20,055 nt of DNA from UBA1413 sp964472165 (GCA_964472165.1 CAYYJE010000055.1:1-20055); one strand, 5' to 3'; counted from the first letter of the stretch, positions 1 to 6,926 are shown. Notes: generated from the sequence alone by a model not told the origin. Translations and numbers: made by a program.

Positions 1-1
1 T

Positions 2-760
2 AGATGGGCAAAGTTCAGAAGTACAAAGTCCGGCATCAAGATTCATACTCAGATCGATATTGCCACTGAGATACCGGTCTTCTACAGAATCAGCCATGCA
101 AATGTGCATGATACCAAGTCCATGGACTGGTTTAAATATGAACGGAACTCTTGCTATGTATTTGATAGAGGATACTTTGATCTCTCCAGACTCTACGCAA
201 TTGAGCAGGCTGGAGCTTTCTTCATCATACGGGAGAAGTTCCATCCTGATTATGAGATCACGGAAGGTGAAGACATGCTTGAAGAAGATGACAATGTCCT
301 GCGAGACCAAACGGTTAGATTCACAGGCAAGCGAAACAGTGGAAACTATCCGATTTCGCTCAGGCGCATCGTATTCTTTGCCCCTGACCTTGGAAGGACC
401 TTCACCTATTACACCAACAACTTCTACCTCAAAGCAAAAGAAATTGCCCTTCTTTACCGCTACAGATGGCAGGTTGAACTTTTTTTCAAATGGATCAAGC
501 AGCATCTTCGTGTCAAATCCTTTTGGGGAGAATCTGAAAATGCAGTCCGGATACAGATACATGTCGCCATCATCACGTACTGTCTCGTCGCCATTATTGA
601 ACATGACCTCAAACTGGACAGGCCTGTTGTCGAGGTCATGCGTATCCTTGGCAATTCCCTTCTGGTCAAGGATCCCATTCAAGAACTCTTGGCTCCTATG
701 GCAAATAGGGCCTATGATGATAACGATTGCCAACTTCATTTGGACTTCAAACTTGATTAA
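2..760 (+). CDS. IS4-family transposase, C-terminal part (5' end outside window)
   Basis: This is the DDE transposase of an insertion sequence; it catalyses excision and integration of its own element. The frame is open from base 2, so the start lies before the window. A second-aspartate context (FDRGYFDLS) is visible, followed by the IS4-type Y-R-E-K signature in YRYRWQVELFFKWIKQHLRVK. The usual C-terminal helical stretch (FWGESENAVRIQIHVAIITYCLV) follows. I recall this arrangement from Bacteroidota IS4 transposases with a DUF4372-type N-terminus, but that part is not visible here. The stop lies only 32 bp before the next gene, so the right end of the element should fall within roughly 761-792. 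I cannot fix the terminal inverted repeat without the left end. No frameshift is seen in the visible part. Confidence 0.93.
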   Translation, partial: RWAKFRSTKSGIKIHTQIDIATEIPVFYRISHANVHDTKSMDWFKYERNSCYVFDRGYFDLSRLYAIEQAGAFFIIREKFHPDYEITEGEDMLEEDDNVLRDQTVRFTGKRNSGNYPISLRRIVFFAPDLGRTFTYYTNNFYLKAKEIALLYRYRWQVELFFKWIKQHLRVKSFWGESENAVRIQIHVAIITYCLVAIIEHDLKLDRPVVEVMRILGNSLLVKDPIQELLAPMANRAYDDNDCQLHLDFKLD

Positions 761-792
761 CATTTTTTAATAGACACCAGTGATAGAGAAGT

Positions 793-2718
793 ATGAAACT
801 GACAAATAATACTATAATATTTCTAATCCTATTAATTGCTATAATTCTTAGATTTTTTAATTATTTCGAAATCCCTTTTACTCATGATGAGTTTAGTGCA
901 TTGTTTCGTTTAAATTTTGATAGTTTTTCAAATCTAATAGAGAAAGGTGTTAAAATTGATGGACACCCTGCAGGAATTCAGGTTTTTTTGTCTTATTGGA
1001 CAAAGTTATTTGGTTATCAGGAATGGATTGTAAAACTTCCATTTGCCATTTTTGGAGTAATTTCGGTATACCTAATCTATCTAATTGGGAGTAAGTGGTT
1101 CAATGAGACTGTCGGCTTGCTATCTGCTGCTTATATTGCAAGCATCCAGTTCACAGTAATGTATAGCCAAATAGCAAGACCATACATAAGTGGGATGTTC
1201 TTCTCATTACTTATGGTTTATTATTGGAGTAACCTGATGATGAGTCCCGACAATAAATTTAACCGGAGCAGCATTCTGTTTATTATCTCAGCATCTTTAT
1301 GTTCCTATAATCATCATTTTAGTTTGCTATTTGCTGCAATTGTAAGTACCAGTGGAATTTTTTTCATTCAAAGAAAATTATTGATTAAATATTTATTAAG
1401 CGTATTGACAATTTTCGTATTATATATTCCTCATCTTAAAATCTTCTTTTATCAATTAAGTGTAGGTGGTGTTGAAGGTTGGTTGGGAAAGCCTCAAAAT
1501 GACTTTCTTATTGAGTTTATTTACTACATTTTTAATTATTCAATATATGCAATTGTCCTGATCATTGGAATAATTTTGTTTGGTATGTTTCATCTTAAAA
1601 AAGATACCCATCACTTAAAGCTGGTAATATTGTCGTTCATATGGTTTATAATTCCATTTTTAATTGGATTTTTTTATTCAAAATATGTTAGTGCCGTACT
1701 CCAATACTCTGTTTTAATTTTTAGTTTTCCTTTGTTGTTTTTTTTCTTACTAGGATTTATAAGAAAACAAAAATCTAATGTCAATTTAATATTGGTTTCG
1801 GCAATACTTTTGACTAATACTTTAACCTTGATTTATAGCAGAAAACATTATGACTTGTTTTACAAATCCGTTTATAAACAAATTCTGACAGATTACAAGA
1901 AAATCAAAAATGATAACAGTCATACTGTTTATATAATTGATTCCCACAAGAAAATATCTGATTTTTACATTTCCAAATTAGATATTGATACAGATTTTGT
2001 TAATTATTCCGATTCCTTCCCAAATATTAAAGAATTTAAGAAATTTCTTGAACGGGGGATTGATACAAATGACAAACTATTTTTTGGTTGTTTGTCCTCA
2101 GTTTCACCTAACATAGTCCCTCTGATTCAAGATTATTACCCGAATATTGAGATGCAAAATAATTATTTTGGAGGAACAACTTATTTGTTTTCAAAACAAA
2201 TCAATAAAACAAAAAATATAATTAATCATCTAAGATTTAATTCTGCTTATTCAAAAAACTGGAGTTCAATTGATACAACCAAAATTATACCAATAAATGA
2301 TACCATAAGGGATAGTGTTTATTTAATAAATCCTGATGTTGAATGGGGCCCGACATTTTCAGCTACACTTAATGATATTATAAATAATAAAAATAATTTT
2401 ATTGATATATCCGTAAAAGTGAAGAAAAATGAAGATTTAGACAAAGTAATTCTGGTTGGCTCATTAGATTCTAAAGGGAAAAACATTTATTGGGGTGGAA
2501 CTGAGTTCAAAGAATTTATGTTACCACATCAAGAAGATTCTGACTGGATAATAATTCATCACTCCATTAAATTGTCTGACATAAATTTGAACCACGATGA
2601 TATATTGTTAAAAATATATATTTGGAATAACGGCAGAAAAAACTTTATTATCAATGACTTTAGTATTAGCTTAAGAGAAGGAAATCCTATTATTTACGGA
2701 TTGCAAGAAAGAATATAA
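793..2718 (+). CDS. GT39/PMT-like polytopic membrane glycosyltransferase
   Basis: This is probably a lipid-linked-sugar-dependent glycosyltransferase of the inner membrane (GT39/ArnT/PMT superfamily, GT-C fold), transferring a sugar to a lipid, protein or polysaccharide acceptor on the periplasmic side. It has an N-terminal membrane helix (about residues 8-25) followed by THDEF with Asp32-Glu33. That is the acidic first-loop motif expected for the GT-C catalytic base. Many hydrophobic segments follow up to about residue 350. The C-terminal part (about 370-641) is not membrane-like, and its last 130 residues look beta-rich, perhaps a jelly-roll domain. Codon use is markedly AT-rich compared with the genes from 3133 on. 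It starts 32 bp after the IS4 transposase stop, so there is little room for a native promoter and the IS may supply transcription. The acceptor and donor cannot be told from sequence. The family is fairly sure, the substrate unknown. Confidence 0.82.
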   Translation: MKLTNNTIIFLILLIAIILRFFNYFEIPFTHDEFSALFRLNFDSFSNLIEKGVKIDGHPAGIQVFLSYWTKLFGYQEWIVKLPFAIFGVISVYLIYLIGSKWFNETVGLLSAAYIASIQFTVMYSQIARPYISGMFFSLLMVYYWSNLMMSPDNKFNRSSILFIISASLCSYNHHFSLLFAAIVSTSGIFFIQRKLLIKYLLSVLTIFVLYIPHLKIFFYQLSVGGVEGWLGKPQNDFLIEFIYYIFNYSIYAIVLIIGIILFGMFHLKKDTHHLKLVILSFIWFIIPFLIGFFYSKYVSAVLQYSVLIFSFPLLFFFLLGFIRKQKSNVNLILVSAILLTNTLTLIYSRKHYDLFYKSVYKQILTDYKKIKNDNSHTVYIIDSHKKISDFYISKLDIDTDFVNYSDSFPNIKEFKKFLERGIDTNDKLFFGCLSSVSPNIVPLIQDYYPNIEMQNNYFGGTTYLFSKQINKTKNIINHLRFNSAYSKNWSSIDTTKIIPINDTIRDSVYLINPDVEWGPTFSATLNDIINNKNNFIDISVKVKKNEDLDKVILVGSLDSKGKNIYWGGTEFKEFMLPHQEDSDWIIIHHSIKLSDINLNHDDILLKIYIWNNGRKNFIINDFSISLREGNPIIYGLQERI

Positions 2719-2912
2719 ATCTCAGCGCAACACGCAATCAGCAGGGCCGTCAGAACATAGGTCGGGATGAGATGGATCAGAAAATTGCCGATCTGCTTCC
2801 AGACGGATAATCCGGAACCGAAGGAATCCAATGCAAACATACCGATAAAGAGGTTGGCGGGGATGCAAAGGATCCGGGGTATCCAGTACAGAATTTTACC
2901 TGATTTTTTCAT
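2694..2912 (-). pseudogene. 5' remnant of a small membrane protein gene (DUF7670-like), 3' end lost
   Basis: The reading frame begins MKKSGKILYWIPRILCI and continues with LFIGMFALDSFG and FLIHLIPTYVLTALLIA. I recognise this as the start of a family of small multi-helix Bacteroidota membrane proteins (I recall DUF7670; function unknown). Family members continue with a Trp-rich segment and another helix after the ALLIA stretch. Here the frame turns into unrelated residues (CCAEIYILSCNP) that are antisense to the 3' end of the glycosyltransferase gene. The homology therefore ends near 2720-2740, at the glycosyltransferase stop, where base composition also changes sharply. I infer that the IS/glycosyltransferase segment replaced the 3' part of this gene. 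It could instead be an intact divergent short protein, but the overlap with the neighbouring stop argues against that. Confidence 0.6.
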
Positions 2913-3132
2913 TCGATATTTCTTTTAAAATTTCGTAATTTAACCAAATTTCCCCAAGTGAAGTGTAATTTACTTCATTCCTCTGGAAGTCGCTGAAGAA
3001 TGCTCCTTCCAAAAGAAATCATCCACCGGTTTGAGAAGTCCGTTTTTCAGATTACTTTTGGGAAGTGGCTGATCAGATGAAGGATTAATGGTCAGCGATC
3101 AGCAATAGTAACAAAACCTGAAACAACAACGT
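2913..3132. other. Intergenic spacer between divergent genes
   Basis: About 220 bp separate the truncated minus-strand gene from the methyltransferase. It should hold promoters for both directions, but I see no exact TAnnTTTG box on either strand. A short dyad, TGAAGT-N7-ACTTCA, lies near 2958-2977 and is too weak to call. No further ORF is convincing. Confidence 0.4.
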
Positions 3133-3885
3133 ATGGCTTTGGTGGAAGAATTCGAAAAACAGGGAATCTGGCTGTTTAAATACAGGAGTTACATTCCCTT
3201 TGTGATACTGGTTGCAGGCACCATTATTTACCTGAGGACGGAATTAAACCCGGGTAATATGTGGATCAAACAAAACCCTTATGACCACATTTACCTGGTG
3301 TTCTGCATGCTGGTAAGTTTTTTGGGATTGGGAATCCGGATTTATACCGTGGGGCATACTCCTGTCAACACCTCAGGGCGGAACGCAAAGTACCAGATCG
3401 CCGATACACTGAATACCACCGGTATCTATTCCATTGTCAGGCACCCGCTCTACCTCGGAAATTTCTTCATGTGGCTCGGGCCGGTTCTGCTCACCGGCCA
3501 TATCGGATTTATCGTGGTATTCTGCCTCTTTTACTGGGTTTATTATGAGCGGATCATGTTCTCTGAAGAACAGTTTCTCAGAAGGAAATTCGGTGAGACT
3601 TATACTGGCTGGGCTGAAAAACGTCCGGCTTTCATTCCTTCTTTCCGGAACTTCACCAAACCCTCACTCCCCTTCAGCTGGAAAAAGATCCTTAAAAAGG
3701 AGAAAAATGGATTTGCCGCCATCTTCATCATTTTCACCTTTATGAATGTGACCGGCGAACTGGTTACCGGCAGTCATGATTTCAACTATTTTTTGCTGGC
3801 AGCCTGTCTGGCAGCCTGTATATTCTACCTTGTTCTGAAATACATGAAATGGAGAACCAACCTTCTTAACGAGGAGGGGAGGTAA
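3133..3885 (+). CDS. ICMT/PEMT-like integral membrane methyltransferase
   Basis: This is an inner-membrane SAM-dependent methyltransferase of the isoprenylcysteine carboxyl / phospholipid methyltransferase superfamily. Hydrophobic helices lie around residues 20-36, 52-72, 106-138 and 194-240. The family signature is clear: GIYSIVRHPLYLGNF (Arg103-His104-Pro105), then YYERIMFSEEQFLRRKFGETYTGW with Glu139 and Glu145-Glu146 and the following aromatic residues. These belong to the SAM-binding part of the fold. The acceptor is unknown; lipids and membrane-bound small molecules are typical in bacteria. At 250 aa it carries an extra two-helix C-terminal extension beyond the core. It lies 22 bp upstream of the UDP-glucuronate decarboxylase gene on the same strand, suggesting co-transcription. 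Confidence 0.85.
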   Translation: MALVEEFEKQGIWLFKYRSYIPFVILVAGTIIYLRTELNPGNMWIKQNPYDHIYLVFCMLVSFLGLGIRIYTVGHTPVNTSGRNAKYQIADTLNTTGIYSIVRHPLYLGNFFMWLGPVLLTGHIGFIVVFCLFYWVYYERIMFSEEQFLRRKFGETYTGWAEKRPAFIPSFRNFTKPSLPFSWKKILKKEKNGFAAIFIIFTFMNVTGELVTGSHDFNYFLLAACLAACIFYLVLKYMKWRTNLLNEEGR

Positions 3886-3907
3886 TTCAACCCTTGAAAT
3901 AGACGAC

Positions 3908-4855
3908 ATGATCAGGAAGAAAATTTTGGTTACAGGTGGTGCCGGTTTTGTAGGTTCACACCTTTGTGAGCGGCTGTTGCACCAAGGTCACGAAGTGGTG
4001 TGTCTCGACAATTATTTCACCGGACAGAAACAGAATGTCATTCATCTGCTTGACAATCCTTTTTTTGAACTGGTAAGGCATGATGTGACTACCCCTTACT
4101 ACATTGAAGTTGACGAAATTTACAACCTTGCCTGCCCTGCCTCTCCCATTCATTACCAGTACAATCCGATCAAAACCATTAAAACTTCGGTGATGGGTGC
4201 TGTCAATATGCTGGGGCTGGCCAAACGGATCAGGGCGAAGATATTGCAGGCCTCCACAAGCGAGATTTACGGCGATCCACAAATCCACCCTCAGGTGGAA
4301 TCGTACTGGGGCCACGTGAATCCGATCGGGGAACGGTCGTGTTACGATGAAGGGAAAAGGGCCGCTGAAACCCTTTTCGTCGACTATCACAAGCAAAACA
4401 ATGTAAAAATCAAGATTGTAAGGATCTTCAACACATACGGCCCCCGGATGCATCCCAACGACGGAAGGGTAGTTTCCAATTTCATCGTCCAGGCCCTTCG
4501 GAACGAAGATATTACCATTTACGGCGACGGGAGCCAGACCAGGAGTTTTCAGTACATCGACGACCTGATCGAAGGATTGGTGAGAATGATGGCCTCCCGT
4601 GATTCGTTCACCGGACCGGTGAATATCGGAAATCCCAATGAATTCACCATCATGCGGCTGGCAGAAGAGATCATCAGACTCACAGGTTCGAAATCGAAAA
4701 TTATCCGGAGGCCACTGCCTCCCGATGATCCTGCCCAGCGCCAGCCCAATATCGACCTGGCCAAAAAGGAGCTGGGATGGACACCTGAAATACAGCTTGA
4801 GGAAGGGCTTATGAAGACCATCGCCTATTTTCAGGCTATCCTGTTGAAGAGTTGA
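3908..4855 (+). CDS. uxs: UDP-glucuronate decarboxylase (UDP-xylose synthase), SDR family
   Basis: This converts UDP-glucuronate to UDP-xylose with tightly bound NAD+ in the cytoplasm, providing a pentose donor for surface glycans. At 315 aa it has the usual length of bacterial soluble UXS. The Rossmann motif GGAGFVG (Gly10, Gly13, Gly16) is at the N-terminus, followed by LDNYFTG and NLACPASPIHYQ. The catalytic set is visible: Thr117 and Glu119 in QASTSEIYGD, and Tyr146-xxx-Lys150 in CYDEGKR. NTYGPRMHPNDGRVVSNF and RSFQYIDDLIEGL are strongly diagnostic of UXS over dTDP-glucose dehydratase or epimerases. It follows the methyltransferase after 22 bp. Just downstream is an imperfect hairpin that could end the transcript. 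A long antisense frame lies over it but has no support. Confidence 0.93.
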   Translation: MIRKKILVTGGAGFVGSHLCERLLHQGHEVVCLDNYFTGQKQNVIHLLDNPFFELVRHDVTTPYYIEVDEIYNLACPASPIHYQYNPIKTIKTSVMGAVNMLGLAKRIRAKILQASTSEIYGDPQIHPQVESYWGHVNPIGERSCYDEGKRAAETLFVDYHKQNNVKIKIVRIFNTYGPRMHPNDGRVVSNFIVQALRNEDITIYGDGSQTRSFQYIDDLIEGLVRMMASRDSFTGPVNIGNPNEFTIMRLAEEIIRLTGSKSKIIRRPLPPDDPAQRQPNIDLAKKELGWTPEIQLEEGLMKTIAYFQAILLKS

Positions 4856-4901
4856 AACCGTTAAGGATGAGACAATAACGTTCAACCGCCATCAAGCAGC
4901 A

Positions 4902-4950
4902 AAGGCACAAGGCACACTGTGAAATTTCGTCACTGTGTTCCCTGTGCCTT
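4902..4950. repeat. Imperfect 20-bp inverted repeat (hairpin) between convergent genes
   Basis: Arms 4902-4921 and 4931-4950 can pair at 17 of 20 positions by my count, with a 9-nt AT-rich loop. The outer 8 bp (AAGGCACA / TGTGCCTT) are perfect. It sits between the convergent UXS gene and the 64-aa minus-strand gene, so it could act as a bidirectional terminator. There is no T-tract on either side. The GGCACA-rich arms resemble dispersed repeats I recall from Bacteroidota intergenic regions, so a REP-like element is the alternative. Confidence 0.55.
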
Positions 4951-4974
4951 CGCAGCATCACCGGAGTCAAATTT

Positions 4975-5169
4975 TCAGAACCTGGGCATTTCAGTCTTTG
5001 AAACATCCTCGTCCATTTGCCACTCTACGACGTAGCTGTACTTTGGTGGCTTAAAACCCGTTCGGAAAACCTGCAAATCCTTCTTCGGCGTAAAACCTAA
5101 ACGCTCGTACCCCGCGGTAAAACGGGGAACAAAGCTCTCCTTTTTCACTGTTCTCTTCACGATATCCAT
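4975..5169 (-). CDS. Small hypothetical protein (64 aa)
   Basis: I do not recognise this protein. It is basic at the N-terminus (MDIVKRTVKKESF), has no signal peptide or membrane segment, and contains an aromatic/proline stretch (GFKPPKYSYVVEWQMDED). It looks like a real cytoplasmic small protein and not a shadow: nothing is coded on the opposite strand, the composition is balanced, and it begins with ATG about 170 bp from the divergent tRNA gene. No exact TAnnTTTG promoter is seen upstream. It is convergent with UXS, with the 4902 hairpin between them. Confidence 0.5.
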   Translation of the reverse strand: MDIVKRTVKKESFVPRFTAGYERLGFTPKKDLQVFRTGFKPPKYSYVVEWQMDEDVSKTEMPRF

Positions 5170-5318
5170 GGCTTATTTGTTTTATGTTACCCTGTTTCTG
5201 CTTGCCTGACACTCTGTTAAACGGATGAAATATGGTTTTGGATACATTGATTACCTGTTTTTAGAAAATTTAACGGTTTCTTTTTTTTACCACACTGGTT
5301 TTTGAAACCGATTTTCAC

Positions 5319-5326
5319 TATTTTTG
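5319..5326 (+). promoter_or_regulatory. Promoter -7 box of tRNA-Gly
   Basis: TATTTTTG matches the Bacteroidota -7 consensus TAnnTTTG exactly and ends 12 nt before the tRNA gene. A -33 TTG is not exact at the expected distance (TGG at 5296-5298, 20 nt away), so the promoter call rests mainly on the -7 box and its position. Confidence 0.5.
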
Positions 5327-5338
5327 GAGCCGCAAAAG

Positions 5339-5410
5339 GCGGGAGTAGCTCAGTGGTAGAGCATCAGCTTCCCAAGCTGAGGGTCGCGGGTTCGACCCCC
5401 GTTTCCCGCT
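5339..5410 (+). tRNA. tRNA-Gly (anticodon CCC), complete
   Basis: The full cloverleaf can be traced. The acceptor stem is 5339-5345 with 5403-5409 (one G-T pair) and the discriminator is T5410. The D arm is GCTC / GAGC. The anticodon stem TCAGC / GCTGA (5364-5380) carries the loop TTCCCAA, giving anticodon CCC, which reads GGG glycine codons. The T arm is GCGGG-TTCGACC-CCCGT. CCA is not encoded. It has its own promoter box and an intrinsic terminator directly downstream. It is the intact copy from which several 3'-end fragments further right derive, so it is very probably the attachment site of integrated DNA. I infer that the 3' half present here may have been brought in by the element, restoring the gene. 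Confidence 0.97.
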
Positions 5411-5414
5411 CTGA

Positions 5415-5439
5415 GAGAGGCAGTTGCCTCTCTTTTTTT
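5415..5439 (+). terminator. Intrinsic terminator of tRNA-Gly
   Basis: Stem GAGAGGC (5415-5421) pairs with GCCTCTC (5426-5432) around an AGTT loop and is followed by seven T residues. It starts five bases after the tRNA end. Confidence 0.9.
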
Positions 5440-5456
5440 ACCCCTGGTTGACAAAG

Positions 5457-5517
5457 TCCCAAGCTGAGGGTCGTCCCGCCTCAGGCGGCCCGATAGGTAT
5501 CGGGGCCATTTCCTGCT
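5457..5517 (+). repeat. Degenerate tRNA-Gly 3' fragment interrupted by palindromes
   Basis: TCCCAAGCTGAGGGTCG (5457-5473) is identical to tRNA bases 5370-5386, starting inside the anticodon loop. Where the T arm should follow there are two palindromes: CCGCCT-C-AGGCGG (5476-5488) and CCCGATA-GG-TATCGGG (5489-5504). After them the sequence resembles the acceptor end again (CATTTCCTGCTC against CGTTTCCCGCTC). This is a second, eroded tRNA 3' end with hairpin sequence in place of the T arm. Confidence 0.7.
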
Positions 5518-5740
5518 CCGGGCAAATCTACTAAGAATCAAGCACTTCAGAAATGGAAGGTTTTTGTGTTTGCCGCATAAACCTGGTTTTCTTGAATAAT
5601 CGCTGTTAAATGTTCAAAACTTACAACAATTGCATTTTTTGATAATTTAACTCTTTGAACCAGCAGCGTTGGAAAAAATCAATGACAATTACTGAATTCT
5701 GTAGAAAAACACCTTGAATATCTGGTTTATGTCTAAAAAT

Positions 5741-5771
5741 TTGTAAATTGGAAACTTTTAAGTTAACTTTG
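5741..5771 (+). promoter_or_regulatory. Bacteroidota-type promoter of the HigB/HigA-like operon, apparently leaderless
   Basis: TTG (5741-5743), 20 nt, then TAACTTTG (5764-5771) fits TTG-N19-21-TAnnTTTG. The -7 box ends only 4 nt before the ATG at 5776. Transcription starting some 5-8 nt downstream of the box would begin at or inside the start codon, so the mRNA should have essentially no 5' leader. Confidence 0.6.
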
Positions 5772-5775
5772 TGCC

Positions 5776-6135
5776 ATGAATATTCAAAGAGAAATCATTT
5801 TTTATGAACACTATTTCATCGACTTCTATATGGAGCTGGATGAAAAAGTACAAGAGAAAATTGAGTATGTTTTCAAGATTATTCGGACAGTTCAATACGT
5901 TCCTAAAAAATTCATAGACCATATTACCGGAACTGATGGACTTTACGAAATTCGAATTGAATTTGAAAGTAATATTTATCGAATATTCTGCTGTTTTGAC
6001 AAAGGTAATATTGTGATTCTTTTTAATGGTTTCCAAAAGAAAACCTTAAAGACACCTAAAAATGAGATTGATTTGGCTCTGAAACTCAAATACGAATATT
6101 TTAACTCAAAAAAAAAGAACGATGAACGCAAATGA
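5776..6135 (+). CDS. HigB-like (Gp49/DUF891, RelE superfamily) toxin
   Basis: This is probably a ribosome-dependent mRNA interferase of a type II toxin-antitoxin system. At 119 aa it fits the phage Gp49-like/HigB family. The C-terminal core GLYEIRIEFESNIYRIFCCFDKGNIVILFNGF is the typical beta-sheet of this family, with Arg residues in the expected strands. It is followed by the usual FQKKTLKTPKNEIDLA helix with conserved lysines. It overlaps the antitoxin gene by 14 bp (toxin first, as in HigBA systems). It is more AT-rich than the flanking chromosome, consistent with transfer. The promoter lies directly against the start codon. It sits between two copies of the tRNA-Gly 3' end, so it is cargo of an integrated segment. 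Confidence 0.88.
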   Translation: MNIQREIIFYEHYFIDFYMELDEKVQEKIEYVFKIIRTVQYVPKKFIDHITGTDGLYEIRIEFESNIYRIFCCFDKGNIVILFNGFQKKTLKTPKNEIDLALKLKYEYFNSKKKNDERK

Positions 6136-6427
6136 AATTAGAAATGCTAAAAACTTTGACGAGTTGTTAGACATAAAATATGGAAAAATTGGTACTGAAA
6201 AACGCGACGAATTTGAAGAGAAAGCTCAATATTTCGTGATTAGTGAAATGTTGAAAGATGCAAGAAAAGAAGCTAAAATGACACAGCAACAACTTGCTGA
6301 GAAAGTTGGGACGAAGAAAAGTTACATTTCACGACTTGAAAATGGTAAGTGTGATATTCAACTTTCGACTCTTTACCGGATTTTCGAGTTTGGACTTGGG
6401 AAAAGGGTTAACTTACTCATTGGATAA
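6122..6427 (+). CDS. HigA-like XRE-family antitoxin
   Basis: This is the antitoxin and autorepressor partner of the upstream toxin. The N-terminal half (residues 1-45) is helical and charged, including FDELLDIKYGKIGTEKRDEFEEKAQYFVISEML. The C-terminal half (about 53-98) is a clear Cro/CI helix-turn-helix: MTQQQLAEKVGTKKSYISRLENGKCDIQLSTLYRI. At 101 aa it has normal length. It starts inside the toxin gene, after a purine-rich run (6110-6119) that may help translation initiation, so the two should be translationally coupled. It probably represses the promoter at 5741-5771. Confidence 0.92.
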   Translation: MNANEIRNAKNFDELLDIKYGKIGTEKRDEFEEKAQYFVISEMLKDARKEAKMTQQQLAEKVGTKKSYISRLENGKCDIQLSTLYRIFEFGLGKRVNLLIG

Positions 6428-6678
6428 ATTAAAACGACTGCTGCAACAATCGTTATTCAAATAATCGGTTTTCAAACATTACTTTCCAAAACTCTTAACT
6501 CTGTTGAGAGAAATTAGTTGGTCACATAGCCCGGCTATATTCTCAAAGTGCACGACAGATGTTCATTATCAATGAATTACGGAGACCGAATAAGGATAAA
6601 ATTTTGTGATAGATTTGTTCTATAAAATTTGAAAAATATTTGTAATAATCTGATATACTGCTATATACAAGAATTTTT
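6428..6678. other. AT-rich spacer between antitoxin gene and second tRNA 3' end
   Basis: No credible ORF, promoter or strong terminator is seen. The right part (6600-6678) is very AT-rich. It contains a 14-bp stretch, AATTTGAAAAATAT, that recurs at 11244-11257, again shortly left of a tRNA-Gly fragment. In AT-rich DNA this could be chance. Confidence 0.35.
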
Positions 6679-6731
6679 CATCAGCTTCCCAAGCTGAGGG
6701 TCGCGGGTTCGACCCCCGTTTCCCGCTCTGA

Positions 6732-6758
6732 GAGAGGCAGTTGCCTCTCTTTTTTTTT
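6732..6758 (+). terminator. Duplicated copy of the tRNA-Gly terminator
   Basis: It has the same hairpin as at 5415-5439 (6732-6749), followed by nine T residues instead of seven. Here it has no functional tRNA in front and would stop read-through from the TA operon. Confidence 0.8.
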
Positions 6759-6773
6759 ACGTTGTTGACAAAG

Positions 6774-6835
6774 TCCCAAGCTAAGGGTCGCCCTGCCTCA
6801 GGCGCCCCGATTGCTATCGGGGCCATTTTCAGTCC
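6774..6835 (+). repeat. Second palindrome-interrupted tRNA-Gly fragment
   Basis: This is the counterpart of 5457-5517 within copy 2. TCCCAAGCTAAGGGTCG matches the tRNA at 16 of 17 positions. It is followed by a degenerate GCCTCAGGC palindrome and by CCCCGAT-TGCT-ATCGGGG (6805-6822). The hairpin arms are kept while the bases around and between them differ from copy 1. Confidence 0.65.
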
Positions 6836-6926
6836 TAGGAAAATCTACTAAGAATCAAGCATTTCAGAAATGGAAGGTTTTTGTGCTTGCCGCATAAACC
6901 TGGTTTTCTAAATAATCACTGTTAAA

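Larger units (their letters stand above)
5362..5615 (+). repeat. Long direct repeat, copy 1 (tRNA-Gly 3' half, terminator, head region)
   Basis: This is paired with 6679-6931. The first 78 bp (5362-5439) are identical in both copies and cover the end of the D arm, the anticodon and T arms, the acceptor 3' strand and the terminator. Beyond that the copies remain clearly homologous to the TGTTAAATGTTC stretch, with substitutions and small indels. Because homology extends far beyond the tRNA itself, this is more than a minimal att core. The left boundary lies exactly at the D-stem/anticodon-stem border. Confidence 0.9.

Noticed and set aside
60..770. 236-aa plus-strand frame overlapping the transposase
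   Set aside because: Same strand, different frame from the IS4 transposase, which has the conserved Y-R-E-K signature. This frame shows no family features.
3956..4885. 309-aa minus-strand frame over UXS
   Set aside because: Fully antisense to a strongly conserved UDP-glucuronate decarboxylase. The length is a by-product of codon bias on the plus strand.
5350..5541. 63-aa minus frame over tRNA-Gly
   Set aside because: It is the antisense of the tRNA (NGGRTRDPQLGK-like translation), a familiar annotation artefact.
6679..6748. A second functional tRNA-Gly
   Set aside because: The acceptor 5' strand and D arm are missing. The DNA to the left is AT-rich and cannot complete the cloverleaf.
6620..6826. 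68-aa minus frame over the second tRNA 3' copy
   Set aside because: Same artefact, reading antisense through the duplicated tRNA end and palindrome.
5457..6835. CRISPR array suggested by the repeated tRNA-like and palindromic units
   Set aside because: Units are irregularly spaced, derive from tRNA-Gly, have no regular spacers, and no cas genes are present.
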